NCBI RefSeq assembly: GCF_003148805.1
Contig: NZ_QGGX01000019.1
Coordinates: 37,918-101,917 of the forward strand
Direction of reading: 5' to 3'
DNA length: 64,000 bases
Source of the DNA: Aminobacter sp. AP02
GTDB taxonomy: Bacteria > Pseudomonadota > Alphaproteobacteria > Rhizobiales > Rhizobiaceae
Notes under the pieces: generated by a model
Seen by the model: the letters and a program-made list of their open reading frames with translations, nothing else
The model's database searches: none
What the model was told of the DNA's origin: nothing
Shown here: positions 50,620 to 63,151 of the stretch, one piece after another
Layout of the letters: every line of letters begins with the position of its first letter
Position numbering within the stretch: position 1 is the first letter of the stretch
Made by a program: the position numbers and the translations under genes

Positions 50620-51369
50620 TCAATGGCCGGGGTGCAGCGCGTCGTTCAGATACATGCAGGTCAGCATCGTGAAGATGTAGGCCTGGATCACCGCCATCAG
50701 CAGTTCGAGGGCGGTCAACGCGACCGTCATCACCAGCGGCAGGACGGCAGCGAAGATGCCGAGCGTGCCCATCCCGCTGAGGCTGACCACGAACCCGGCA
50801 AAGACCTTGAGCGTGATGTGACCGGCGAGCATGACGGCGAACAGACGCACCGAATGGCTGATCGGCCGCGAGATGTAGGAGACGATCTCGATCGGCACGA
50901 TGATCGGCGACAGCGCCAGCGGCACCCCGGACGGCAGGAACAGGCGGAAGAAGCCGAGGCCATTCTTCCAGATGCCGTAGATCGTGACGGTGCCGAACAC
51001 CAGCATGGCAAACGAGAAGGTCACGATGATGTGGCTGGTGACCGTGAAGGCGTAGGGGAACATGCCCGCGAGATTGGCGACCAGGATGAAGACGAACAGC
51101 GAAAAGACGAGCGGGAAGAACTTCATGCCGCCCTCGCCGGCATTGTCGCGCAGGGTTTTTGCCACGAACTCGTAGATCAGTTCGGTGATCGACTGCAGAC
51201 GGGACGGCACCAGTGACCGACCGCTTGTCGAAAACATGAGGAACAACCCGCCGAAAACCGCTGCCCCCACCATATAGGCGGCCGAGTTGGTGAAGGCGAT
51301 TTCCTGCCCCGCCAACTCGAAGAGCGTGAAGATTGGCTTGATTTCAAATTGTTCTATTGGTCCGGCCAC
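50620..51369 (-). CDS. atpB: F0F1 ATP synthase subunit a (isolated copy)
   Basis: 249 residues from a GTG at 51369. Subunit a forms the proton channel of the F0 rotor. Conserved parts: [41 protein letters not shown] with the essential arginine, [14 protein letters not shown] and [16 protein letters not shown] at the end. The residue after RLFA is valine where family members usually have asparagine (RLFAN). Neither atpI upstream nor atpE/atpF downstream is present, though these normally surround it. So it is either an extra copy or the result of a rearrangement. Confidence 0.88.
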   Translation of the reverse strand: MAGPIEQFEIKPIFTLFELAGQEIAFTNSAAYMVGAAVFGGLFLMFSTSGRSLVPSRLQSITELIYEFVAKTLRDNAGEGGMKFFPLVFSLFVFILVANLAGMFPYAFTVTSHIIVTFSFAMLVFGTVTIYGIWKNGLGFFRLFLPSGVPLALSPIIVPIEIVSYISRPISHSVRLFAVMLAGHITLKVFAGFVVSLSGMGTLGIFAAVLPLVMTVALTALELLMAVIQAYIFTMLTCMYLNDALHPGH

Positions 51370-51657
51370 AGCGCCTCTCCGGTCGGTTCGATTGGTGATG
51401 CGAAAGCGCGCGCACCGGAGCCAGATCCGGAAGCCAAAACTGACCAAGCGTGCCTACGGTCCGCCAAACGCGGTTCCGCAGCTTTTTCGCGATTTTTGAG
51501 ATGAGTGTCGGTCGGGGTAGCAATGATCGGCGCCATCTTTTGGATGGGGCCGTCCCCGAGCGTGCAAGGCACTGGTCGTCCAGCGCGTGGGCTTGTTAGC
51601 CTAAGCTGCTTGCTTCGGCAAGATGGCAGGTGACGCGGCCCAAAGCCGCGTCACATC
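51370..51657. other. gap between lpdA and atpB, no gene
   Basis: 288 bases. No atpI-like frame was found where one is expected; a 72-codon minus frame has no character. Confidence 0.5.
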
Positions 51658-53055
51658 TCAGATATGCAGCGCATGCCCGAGTGTGCGAAGCGCAGCCTCC
51701 AGGAAGGCTTCGCTTTGAGTCGGGTGGGCATGGACGGTGCCAGCGATGTCCTCAAGCCTCGCTCCCATCTCGATTGCCAGGCTGAAGGCGGCCGACAGTT
51801 CCGAACCCCCGGCGCCGACCGCCTGGATGCCGAGCACCAGATGGTTGTCGGCGCGGGCAACGATTCGCACGAAGCCATCCTCGCTCGCCAGCGTCATCGC
51901 CCGGCCATTGGCCGAGAACGGAAACTGAGCCGACTTGATCTCGATGCCGAGGGTCTTGGCCTCATCGGGTGACAGGCCCGCGGTGACGATCTCCGGATCG
52001 GTGAAGCACACGGCAGGTATCGATCGCTTGTCCCAGCTGCGCTTGTGGCCGGCGAGGATCTCGGCGACCATCTCGCCCTGCGCCATGGCACGGTGCGCCA
52101 GCATGGGCTCGCCGGTGACGTCGCCAATGGCATAGATGCCCCGCATCGAGGTGCGGCACTGGTCGTCGATGCGAATGAAGCGGCCGTCGCGGTCGAGGTC
52201 GATCTCTTCCAGCCCCCACCCTTCGGTGACCGGCTTGCGCCCGACCGTCACAAGCACCTTGTCGGCCAGAATCTTCTGCTCGCTGCCGTCGGCCGCCTCG
52301 ACCAGAAGCGCGTCGCCCTTGGAGGACAACCCCTTGGCCTTGGCGCCGGTCAGCACCTTGACGCCGAGCGCGTCGAGCCGCTTGGCAACCGGGCGGGTCA
52401 ATTCGGCATCGTACTGCGGCAGGATGCGTGGCAAGGCTTCCACGACCGTCACTTTCGACCCGAGCTTGGCGAACGCGGTGCCAAGCTCCAGCCCGATATA
52501 GCCGCCGCCGACGACGGCGAGTTGCTGCGGCACCTGTTTCAGCGACAGCGCCTCGGTCGAAGAAATCACCGGCCCACCGAAGGGCAGGAACGGCAGTTCA
52601 ACGGGAGCAGACCCAGTCGCAATGACGATCGTCTCGGCGCGGATGACCTGCAGGCCGGTCTCGGTTTCGACCTCGACGGTCTTGCCGTCGCGGAACCGGG
52701 CCCAACCGATCACCGCCTTGACGTGCGCCTTCTTGAGCAGGCCAGCGACGCCGGTATTGAGACGGCCGACGATGCGGTCCTTCCAGGCTACCGTCTTGGC
52801 GAGGTCGATGGCGGGTGCGGAGACGGTGATGCCGAAAGAACTCTTTCCAGCCGCCATCTCGCTCGCCATCAGATATTCGTCGGCCGCATGGATCATCGCC
52901 TTGGAGGGAATGCAGCCGACATTGAGGCAGGTGCCGCCGGCCTTGACGGCCTCGACGATGACCGTGTCGATGCCGAGTTGGCCAGCGCGGATGGCGCAGA
53001 TGTAGCCGCCGGGTCCGGCGCCGATGACGAGAAGCTTGCAGGAGATTTCCTTCAT
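51658..53055 (-). CDS. lpdA: dihydrolipoyl dehydrogenase (E3)
   Basis: 465 residues. FAD-binding GAGPGGYICAIRAGQLG, redox-active disulfide GGTCLNVGCIPSKAM, NAD-binding GGGYIGLELGTAFAKLG, FAD second site GIYAIGDVTGEPMLAHRAM, and the C-terminal catalytic HAHPTQSEAF. It reoxidises the lipoamide of E2. It is the last gene of the bkd operon, 4 bases after E2, so this E3 is dedicated to the branched-chain complex. Confidence 0.97.
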   Translation of the reverse strand: MKEISCKLLVIGAGPGGYICAIRAGQLGIDTVIVEAVKAGGTCLNVGCIPSKAMIHAADEYLMASEMAAGKSSFGITVSAPAIDLAKTVAWKDRIVGRLNTGVAGLLKKAHVKAVIGWARFRDGKTVEVETETGLQVIRAETIVIATGSAPVELPFLPFGGPVISSTEALSLKQVPQQLAVVGGGYIGLELGTAFAKLGSKVTVVEALPRILPQYDAELTRPVAKRLDALGVKVLTGAKAKGLSSKGDALLVEAADGSEQKILADKVLVTVGRKPVTEGWGLEEIDLDRDGRFIRIDDQCRTSMRGIYAIGDVTGEPMLAHRAMAQGEMVAEILAGHKRSWDKRSIPAVCFTDPEIVTAGLSPDEAKTLGIEIKSAQFPFSANGRAMTLASEDGFVRIVARADNHLVLGIQAVGAGGSELSAAFSLAIEMGARLEDIAGTVHAHPTQSEAFLEAALRTLGHALHI

Positions 53056-53059
53056 CGCC

Positions 53060-54367
53060 TCAGCCCTCCACGAAGATCATTGCCGGCGTTTCGAGCAGCG
53101 ACTTGAGACGCTGGACGAAGACCGCCGCATCCCAGCCGTCGATGACGCGATGGTCGAAGCTGGAGGATAGATTCATCATCTTGCGCGGCACGAATTGCGT
53201 GCCGTCCCACATCGGCCGGACCATGATCTTGTTGACACCGACGATCGCCACTTCCGGGTAGTTGATGACAGGCGTGGTGGCGACGCCGCCCATGGCGCCC
53301 AGCGACGTGATGGTGATGGTCGAGCCGGTCAGCTCCTCGCGGGTTGCCGTGCCAGCCTTGGCGGCATCCGCAAGGCGGTTCACCTCGGCAGCGCAATCCC
53401 AGAGGTCGCGCGCCTCGGCATGCTTGACCACGGGCACCACGAGACCGCCGGGCGTCTGCGCCGCCATGCCGATATGGACACCCGCATGGCGCTGGATGAC
53501 ACCGGCATCGTCATCGTAGATCGCATTGAGCTGCGGCTGCTCGCCGACGGCCTTGACCAGCGCCCGCATCAGGAATGGCAGGATGGTCAGCTTGGCACGG
53601 TCGGGTTTTTTCGTGGCGTTGAGCTTGGCGCGCAGCTCCTCGAGCGCGGTGACGTCGACCTCCTCGACATAGGTGATGTGCGGGATGCGCGACTTGGCCA
53701 GCGCCATCTTCTCGGCAATGCGGCGGCGCAGGCCGACGACCTTGATCTCCTCGACACCGGACTTTTCCTGAAGGCCTGCCACGACGACGGCAGCGCCCCG
53801 CGTGGCAAACGCATCGAGGTCTTCGTGGGTAATGCGCCCGGCCGGACCGGTGCCTGAAACCTGGCGCAGGTCGATGCCGGCTTCCTTGGCGCGCAGCCTG
53901 ACGGCGGGAGACGCGAGCGGCCGCTCGCCCTCGGGGCGAGGTAGGCCAGCGGTCGTGGCGCGCGGTGTGGGCGTAAGTGCGGAGCTGACAGAGGCCTGTG
54001 CGGCTGTAGCTTTCGCAGGCTCTTGCTCTTTCTTAGCCGGCGCAAGTTCAGTCTTTATGGGCTGAGGCGCCGGTGCGTCAGGCTTCGATGCGGCTGGCGG
54101 AACTGGCTCAGCCGCCAGCGCATCGCCGGCAACCTTGATCCTGACGATGGGCGAGCCGACGGGCACCGTGTCGCCGATCTCGGCGCCGAGCCAGAGGATT
54201 TCGCCATCGACGGGCGACGGGATCTCGACAGTCGCCTTGTCGGTCATGACGGCGGCAAGCACCGCGTCCTCGCGCACGAGGTCGCCGATCTTGACGTGCC
54301 ATTCCACCAGCTCGGCCTCGGCCACGCCTTCGCCGACGTCGGGAAGCTTGATGACATGTTCGCCCAT
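53060..54367 (-). CDS. bkdB: branched-chain 2-oxoacid dehydrogenase E2 (dihydrolipoyllysine acyltransferase)
   Basis: 435 residues. The lipoyl domain has VMTDKATVEIPSPVDGE with the lipoylated lysine in DKA near residue 44; a Pro/Ala linker (VPPAASKPDAPAPQP) follows; then the peripheral-subunit-binding domain (SPAVRLRAKEAGIDLRQV) and the acyltransferase domain ending with SSFDHRVIDGWDAAVFVQ, the catalytic HxxxD(G). It forms the core of the complex. It follows E1beta by 2 bases. Confidence 0.96.
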   Translation of the reverse strand: MGEHVIKLPDVGEGVAEAELVEWHVKIGDLVREDAVLAAVMTDKATVEIPSPVDGEILWLGAEIGDTVPVGSPIVRIKVAGDALAAEPVPPAASKPDAPAPQPIKTELAPAKKEQEPAKATAAQASVSSALTPTPRATTAGLPRPEGERPLASPAVRLRAKEAGIDLRQVSGTGPAGRITHEDLDAFATRGAAVVVAGLQEKSGVEEIKVVGLRRRIAEKMALAKSRIPHITYVEEVDVTALEELRAKLNATKKPDRAKLTILPFLMRALVKAVGEQPQLNAIYDDDAGVIQRHAGVHIGMAAQTPGGLVVPVVKHAEARDLWDCAAEVNRLADAAKAGTATREELTGSTITITSLGAMGGVATTPVINYPEVAIVGVNKIMVRPMWDGTQFVPRKMMNLSSSFDHRVIDGWDAAVFVQRLKSLLETPAMIFVEG

Positions 54368-54369
54368 GC

Positions 54370-55383
54370 TCAGGCCTCCATCGTTTCGATCAAAGCTTCA
54401 CCTACGCGCTTGGGCCCGGGGAAGTAGTCCCATTCCTGCGCATGCGGATATGGCGTGTCCCAGCCGGTGACGCGGGCCACAGGCGCTTCGAGGTGGTAGA
54501 AGCAGTTTTCCTGCACCAGCGACACGAGTTCGGCGCCGAAGCCCGAGGTCAGCGTCGCCTCGTGCACCACCACGCAGCGGCGGGTCTTCTTGACCGAGGC
54601 GACGATGGTTTCGACGTCGAGCGGCAACAGCGTCCTGAGGTCGATGACCTCGGCGTCGATGCCGGTCTCCTCGGCCGCAGCCTGCGCGACATAGACCATG
54701 GTGCCATAGGCGAGCACGGTGACGGCGGAGCCGGGGCGGCGTATTTCCGCCTTGCCCAGCGGCACGGTGAAATGTCCCTCCGGCACCTCGCCCAGCTCAT
54801 GCTTCGACCAGGCCGTGACAGGCCGATCATGATGGCCGTCGAAGGGGCCGTTGTACAATCGTTTCGGTTCCAGAAAGATCACCGGATCCGGGTCCTCGAT
54901 CGAGGCAATCAGCAGGCCCTTGGCGTCGAGCGGATTGGACGGGACGACGACTTTCAGGCCCGAAACATGGGTGAACAGCGCCTCGGGGCTCTGGCTGTGC
55001 GTCTGGCCGCCGAAGATGCCGCCTCCGGTCGGCATGCGGATGACGATCGGGCAGGTAAACTCGCCGTTCGAGCGGTAACGCAACCGTGCCGCTTCCGAAA
55101 CGATCTGGTCATATGCTGGATAAACGTAGTCGGCGAACTGAATTTCGATGCATGGCTTCAAGCCATAGGAAGCCATGCCGATGGCCGCGCCGACGATGCC
55201 AAGCTCGCTGATCGGCGCGTCGAAACAGCGCGAGCGGCCGTATTTCTGCTGGAGCCCTTGCGTGCAGCGGAAGACGCCGCCGAAATAGCCGACGTCCTCG
55301 CCAAACACGACGACGTCGTCGTCGCGGCCCATGGAGACGTCCATGGCGCTGCGGATGGCCTCGATCATTGTCATGCGCGGCAT
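54370..55383 (-). CDS. bkdA2: branched-chain 2-oxoacid dehydrogenase E1 beta
   Basis: 337 residues. Starts MPRMTMIEAIRSAMDVSMGRDDDVVVFGEDVGYFGGVFR, the typical E1beta beginning; then GMASYGLKPCIEIQFADYVYPAYDQIVSEAARLRYRS and EATLTSGFGAEL. With E1alpha it makes the thiamine diphosphate enzyme that decarboxylates the keto acids of valine, leucine and isoleucine. It starts 3 bases after E1alpha. Confidence 0.96.
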   Translation of the reverse strand: MPRMTMIEAIRSAMDVSMGRDDDVVVFGEDVGYFGGVFRCTQGLQQKYGRSRCFDAPISELGIVGAAIGMASYGLKPCIEIQFADYVYPAYDQIVSEAARLRYRSNGEFTCPIVIRMPTGGGIFGGQTHSQSPEALFTHVSGLKVVVPSNPLDAKGLLIASIEDPDPVIFLEPKRLYNGPFDGHHDRPVTAWSKHELGEVPEGHFTVPLGKAEIRRPGSAVTVLAYGTMVYVAQAAAEETGIDAEVIDLRTLLPLDVETIVASVKKTRRCVVVHEATLTSGFGAELVSLVQENCFYHLEAPVARVTGWDTPYPHAQEWDYFPGPKRVGEALIETMEA

Positions 55384-55386
55384 CGG

Positions 55387-56679
<1,293 letters not shown>

Positions 56680-56814
56680 TTACGTCAGTAACGCTGACCT
56701 ATTATCCGATCGTTTTCAGAACCGCAATGGGGTCTCGACGTCCCGACTTTGGCATTCTCTCGGCCTCGGCGAAAGGCCGTTGACACGACGCGGGTTCCGC
56801 GCCCATGTTTAGGG

Positions 56815-58843
<2,029 letters not shown>

Positions 58844-58850
58844 GCCGGCC

Positions 58851-59822
58851 ATGAAAGTGCTGATCCGCGGTGCGGGCGTCGCCGGTCTGACGCTCGCAAA
58901 TGAGCTGGCGACGCGCGGCGCCGATGTGACCGTGGTCGAGAAGCGCAGGCGGATCGCCGGCAATGCCTCGTGGCATGCCGGCGGCATGCTGGCGCCCTGG
59001 TGTGAACGCGAGAGCGCCGAGGAGCCGGTGCTTTCTCTTGGCCGGGACGCCGCCGACTGGTGGGAGGCCGCCCTGCCCGGCCACGTCATGCGCAATGGCA
59101 CGCTGGTCGTGGCGCCAGCCCGCGACGCCGGCGAGCTCGACCGCTTCAGCCAGCGCACGTCAGGCTTTTGCACGGTTGACCTCGAGGGCATCGCCGCGCT
59201 CGAACCCGACCTCGAGGGACGCTTCGGCCGCGCGCTGTTCTTTGCCCAAGAGGCGCATCTCGATCCACGCAAGGCGTTGCTCGCACTGCAGGAAAAGCTT
59301 GTGCGGATGGGCGTACGTTTCGAGTTCGGCTACGGCGCCGTGCAGGCGTCTGGTCGGGCAGATGTCGAGGCTGACTGCACCGGCATGGCCGGCGCGAAAA
59401 CCGGCTTGCGCGGCGTGCGAGGCGAGATGCTTCTTCTGAGGACACAAGAGGTCTCGCTGGCTCGCCCGGTGCGGCTGCTGCATCCGCGCATCCCCGTCTA
59501 TGTCGTGCCGCGCACGGGCAACCTGTTCATGGTCGGCGCGACGATGATCGAGAGCGACGATCCGGGATCGATCACCACGCGCTCCTTGATGGAACTGCTC
59601 AACGCGGCCTACGCGCTGCATCCGGCCTTCGGCGAGGCCGAGCTGGTCGAGACGGGCACAGGCGTCCGCCCGGCCTTTGCCGACAACATGCCGCGCGTCG
59701 AGCGCGACGGGAGCACCATTCGCATCAACGGGCTCTACCGCCACGGCTTCCTGCTCGCACCCGCCATGGCACGGCAGGCTGCCGAAATGATCCTGGGCAA
59801 CGAAGAAGGAGCTCGCCCATGA
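58851..59822 (+). CDS. thiO: glycine oxidase ThiO
   Basis: 323 residues. FAD-binding GAGVAGLTLANELATRGADVTVVEK at the N-terminus and RHGFLLAPAMARQAAE at the C-terminus. It oxidises glycine to the iminoglycine used in thiazole synthesis in aerobes. ATG 58851 is 7 bases after the thiC stop; the gene ends over the thiS start (ATGA at 59819-59822). Confidence 0.93.
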   Translation: MKVLIRGAGVAGLTLANELATRGADVTVVEKRRRIAGNASWHAGGMLAPWCERESAEEPVLSLGRDAADWWEAALPGHVMRNGTLVVAPARDAGELDRFSQRTSGFCTVDLEGIAALEPDLEGRFGRALFFAQEAHLDPRKALLALQEKLVRMGVRFEFGYGAVQASGRADVEADCTGMAGAKTGLRGVRGEMLLLRTQEVSLARPVRLLHPRIPVYVVPRTGNLFMVGATMIESDDPGSITTRSLMELLNAAYALHPAFGEAELVETGTGVRPAFADNMPRVERDGSTIRINGLYRHGFLLAPAMARQAAEMILGNEEGARP

Positions 59823-60016
59823 AGCTCACCGTTAACGGCGAAAGCCGCGAGGTCGCCGCCGGCACGCTGGCTGGCTTGCTTGCCGAGCTGGACTACGAAG
59901 GCGGCTGGCTCGCCACCGCACTCAACGGCGAGGTCGTGCCGGCAAGGGAACGCGACGGATGCGCGCTGGCCGACGGCGACCGCATCGAAATCCTCGCGCC
60001 GATGAAGGGAGGGTGA
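59819..60016 (+). CDS. thiS: sulfur carrier protein ThiS
   Basis: 65 residues with the ubiquitin-like fold and the C-terminal Gly-Gly (APMKGG) that is adenylated and thiolated. Provides sulfur for the thiazole. Coupled by overlap to thiO and 3 bases before thiG. Confidence 0.95.
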   Translation: MKLTVNGESREVAAGTLAGLLAELDYEGGWLATALNGEVVPARERDGCALADGDRIEILAPMKGG

Positions 60017-60019
60017 ACG

Positions 60020-60793
60020 ATGCTCGAGCTCTACGGACAACAGGTCTCGTCCCGCCTGCTGCTCGGAACCGCGCTCTACCCTTCGCCGGCCATCATGGCC
60101 GAGGCGATCGCCGCATCAGGCGCCGACATCGTCACAGTGTCGCTGCGGCGCGAGACCTCGGGCGGCAAGACCGGCGGGCAGTTCTGGTCGCTGATCCAGT
60201 CGCTCGATGTACGCGTGCTGCCCAACACCGCCGGTTGCCATTCGGTCAAGGAAGCGGTGACGACGGCGAAGATGGCGCGCGAGGTCTTTTCCACCAACTG
60301 GATCAAGCTCGAGGTCATCGGCAACCACGACACGCTGCAGCCCGACGTATTCGGGCTGGTCGAGGCGGCAAGGGTCCTCTCCGCCGATGGCTTCGAGGTA
60401 TTCCCCTACACGACCGACGACCTCATCGTCGCCGAGCGTCTGCTCGATGCTGGCTGCAAGCTATTGATGCCGTGGTGCGCGCCGATCGGCTCTGCTCGAG
60501 GTCCGCAGAACATCGACGCGCTGCGCAGCCTGCGCGGCCATTTCCCCGACGTGCCGTTGATCGTCGACGCCGGCATCGGCCGGCCGTCGCATGCGGCAAC
60601 CGTCATGGAACTCGGCTACGACGCCGTGCTGCTCAACACTGCCGTCGCCAAGGCAGTCGATCCCGTCGCCATGGCATCCGCCTTCGGCAAGGCGGTCGAA
60701 GCCGGGCGGCAGGCATTTCTGGCCGGCCTGCTCGAACCGCGCGACATGGCCGTTCCCTCAACCCCCGTCATCGGCATGGCAGCATTTTCATGA
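60020..60793 (+). CDS. thiG: thiazole synthase
   Basis: 257 residues. Barrel enzyme forming the thiazole phosphate from deoxyxylulose phosphate, iminoglycine and ThiS-thiocarboxylate. Motifs: [13 protein letters not shown], the lysine in [30 protein letters not shown] and [14 protein letters not shown]. The stop overlaps the thiE start (ATGA). Confidence 0.97.
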   Translation: MLELYGQQVSSRLLLGTALYPSPAIMAEAIAASGADIVTVSLRRETSGGKTGGQFWSLIQSLDVRVLPNTAGCHSVKEAVTTAKMAREVFSTNWIKLEVIGNHDTLQPDVFGLVEAARVLSADGFEVFPYTTDDLIVAERLLDAGCKLLMPWCAPIGSARGPQNIDALRSLRGHFPDVPLIVDAGIGRPSHAATVMELGYDAVLLNTAVAKAVDPVAMASAFGKAVEAGRQAFLAGLLEPRDMAVPSTPVIGMAAFS

Positions 60794-61395
60794 AGCTCGA
60801 TCCATTCTACCTCATCGTCGATTCCGCCGCCTGGATCGAGCGGCTGGTGCCGCTCGGCGTGAAGCTGGTGCAGTTGCGCATCAAGGATATGGACGAGGCC
60901 GGCCTGCGTCGCGAAATCCGGGCTGCCAAGGCCGTCTGCGAACGCCACGACTGCCAGCTCATCGTCAACGACTACTGGCGCCTCGCCATCGACGAAGGCT
61001 GCGACTTCGTCCATCTCGGCCAGGAGGATCTTGCCGAAGCCGACGTGAAAGCGATCCGCAGCGCCGGCCTGAGGCTTGGCCTCAGCACCCACGACGATGC
61101 CGAACTCGACACAGCACTTGCCGCCGACCCCGACTATGTCGCGCTGGGGCCTGTCTATCCAACCATCCTCAAGGCGATGAAATGGGCGCCGCAAGGGCTC
61201 GACCGCATCGCCATCTGGAAACAACGCGTAGGTGCGGTGCCGCTGGTCGCCATCGGCGGGCTCAATGTCGAGCGCCTCGCAGGCGTTTTCGCGCAAGGCG
61301 CCGACAGCGCTGCCGTCGTCACCGACATCACCCTCAACGCCGATCCGGAGGCGCGCACGCGCCAGTGGCTGGCAGCGACGGCTGAGTGGCGATGA
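60790..61395 (+). CDS. thiE: thiamine phosphate synthase
   Basis: 201 residues. Joins HMP diphosphate and thiazole phosphate. [64 protein letters not shown] and IGGLNVE are family motifs; slightly short but complete. The ATG at 60790 overlaps thiG and the stop overlaps thiD. Confidence 0.95.
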   Translation: MKLDPFYLIVDSAAWIERLVPLGVKLVQLRIKDMDEAGLRREIRAAKAVCERHDCQLIVNDYWRLAIDEGCDFVHLGQEDLAEADVKAIRSAGLRLGLSTHDDAELDTALAADPDYVALGPVYPTILKAMKWAPQGLDRIAIWKQRVGAVPLVAIGGLNVERLAGVFAQGADSAAVVTDITLNADPEARTRQWLAATAEWR

Positions 61396-62138
61396 CCCCG
61401 CATGTGCTCATCGTCGCCGGCTCGGATTCGAGCGGCGGCGCCGGCATCGTCCGCGACGTCGAGACGGTCTCGGGCTTCGGCCTGCGTTGCTGCCTGGCCG
61501 TCACCGCGGCAACGGTTCAGACCCATGCGCGCGTCGAGCGGATCGAGCAGATGCCACCCGAACTCGTCGCCGAGCAGATGCGCGCGGCGTTCGCCGCCAA
61601 TCCGGTCGCGGCGGTCAAGATCGGCATGCTGGGAACGGCGGCGACGATTGACGCCGTCGCCTCGGCACTGGCGAGCAGCCTGCCTGTGCCTGTGGTGCTC
61701 GACCCCGTGCTTGCCTCGACTTCGGGACGTCATTTGCTCGACGACGACGCCATCGACGCGCTCAAGGGTAAGCTGTTTCCGCTCTGCACTTTGGTCACGC
61801 CCAACCTGCCCGAACTCGCGCTGCTGACAGGCCTGCCACTCGCCACTGACGAAGCCGAAATCGTCCGGCAAAGCGAAAGACTGTTCGACACGGGCGCACC
61901 TGCCATTCTCGTCAAGGGCGGCCACGCAACGGGAGCGAACGCGACGGACCTGCTGCTGCTGCCGGGCCGCGAGCCCATCCGGTTCGACGCCTCGCGCATT
62001 GCCGTCTCCATGCGTGGCACCGGCTGCATGCTAGCAAGCGCGATCGCGGCGCATCTGGCACAGTACGAAACGCTGGAGATCAGCATCGGCAAGGCGAAGC
62101 GCTACGTCTTCGCCAAGCTGCTTGCGTCAAGGCCGTGA
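61392..62138 (+). CDS. thiD: hydroxymethylpyrimidine/phosphomethylpyrimidine kinase
   Basis: 248 residues. VLIVAGSDSSGGAGIVRDVETVSGFG, DPVLASTSGRHLLDDDA, LVTPNLPELALLTGL and VKGGHA, and the catalytic cysteine/aspartate region MRGTGCMLASAIAA, are those of ThiD. It phosphorylates HMP and HMP-P. ATG 61392 overlaps the thiE stop (ATGA). Last gene of the thi operon. Confidence 0.94.
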   Translation: MTPHVLIVAGSDSSGGAGIVRDVETVSGFGLRCCLAVTAATVQTHARVERIEQMPPELVAEQMRAAFAANPVAAVKIGMLGTAATIDAVASALASSLPVPVVLDPVLASTSGRHLLDDDAIDALKGKLFPLCTLVTPNLPELALLTGLPLATDEAEIVRQSERLFDTGAPAILVKGGHATGANATDLLLLPGREPIRFDASRIAVSMRGTGCMLASAIAAHLAQYETLEISIGKAKRYVFAKLLASRP

Positions 62139-62154
62139 CGGCGGCTTTCGCTGC

Positions 62155-62988
62155 TCAGCCCAGGCGGGCGGCGTGCCACCTCAGGTGATCGTCCATGAAG
62201 GTCGAGATGAAGTTGTAGGAATGGTCGTAGCCGTCCTGCATGCACAAGGTGAGCCCGATGCCTGATTTCTTGCACGCGTCTTCGAGCAGCCACGGGCGCA
62301 GGCCCTCCTGCAGGAAGCCGTCGGCCGTGCCCTGGTCGACAAGGAACTCCGGGAAACGTTTGCCATCCTCGATCAGCAGCGTCGTGTCATAGGCGCGCCA
62401 TGTCGCTTCGTCCGGGCCGAGATATTTTTCCAACGCCGGCTTCGACCAGCCCGCCGTGCTGGGCTGTGCGATCGGCGCGAAGGCCGAGCAGCTCTTGAAG
62501 CGCTCGGGGTTCTTCAACGCGATGGTCAGCGCACCATGGCCTCCCATGGAATGGCCTGTTATCGCCTGGCGCGACATGTCGGCGGGGAAGTTCGCGGCGA
62601 TCAGGGCAGGCAATTCCTCGGTGAGGTAGGAATACATGCGGTAATTCTTGGCGAACGGCTCCTGCGTGGCGTCGACATAAAATCCCGCGCCCGAGCCGAA
62701 CTGCCAATTGTCCTTCTCGTCCGGAACGCCCTCGCCGCGCGGGCTGGTGTCGGGGCAAACGATCATCAGCCCGAGCTCGGCCGCAAGCCGTCGGTACTCG
62801 CCCTTGTCCATCACATTGGCATGTGTGCAGGTCAGCCCTGACAGATACCACAGCACCGGCACGGGACCGTCCTTGGCTTGGGGCGGCACGAAGACGGCAA
62901 AGGTCATGTCGCAGGCGCAGGCCTCGGAGGCGTGGGAATAGACGCCCTGGACACCGCCATGCGACTTGGACGTGGAAACGGTCTTCAT
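62155..62988 (-). CDS. fghA: S-formylglutathione hydrolase
   Basis: 277 residues. Alpha/beta hydrolase of the esterase D type: YLSGLTCTHANVMDKGE, TGHSMGGHGALT with the nucleophilic serine, and FDQGTADGFLQE-like VDQGTADGFL and DHSYNFISTFMDDH with the catalytic Asp and His. It hydrolyses S-formylglutathione to formate and glutathione. The ATG at 62988 is preceded by AAGG; a TTG at 63012 is the longer option. It follows the class III alcohol dehydrogenase by 163 bases in the same direction. Confidence 0.95.
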   Translation of the reverse strand: MKTVSTSKSHGGVQGVYSHASEACACDMTFAVFVPPQAKDGPVPVLWYLSGLTCTHANVMDKGEYRRLAAELGLMIVCPDTSPRGEGVPDEKDNWQFGSGAGFYVDATQEPFAKNYRMYSYLTEELPALIAANFPADMSRQAITGHSMGGHGALTIALKNPERFKSCSAFAPIAQPSTAGWSKPALEKYLGPDEATWRAYDTTLLIEDGKRFPEFLVDQGTADGFLQEGLRPWLLEDACKKSGIGLTLCMQDGYDHSYNFISTFMDDHLRWHAARLG

Positions 62989-63151
62989 CTGCTTTGCCTT
63001 CTCGTCAAACAATCCAGCCCGGCATAACGGCCGAACTCCAGGCCTGCAACTTTCAAATGGATGCCGGCGCGGCCAGGGTTTGCAGAAACCAGCCAGCGAA
63101 CGGCCACGCGCTTAAGAGACCGGCCATGGGGGCCTGGCCGGTCGAGGGAGC

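Noticed and set aside
51354..51572. atpI upstream of atpB
   Set aside because: The frame lacks membrane helices and overlaps the atpB start out of frame.
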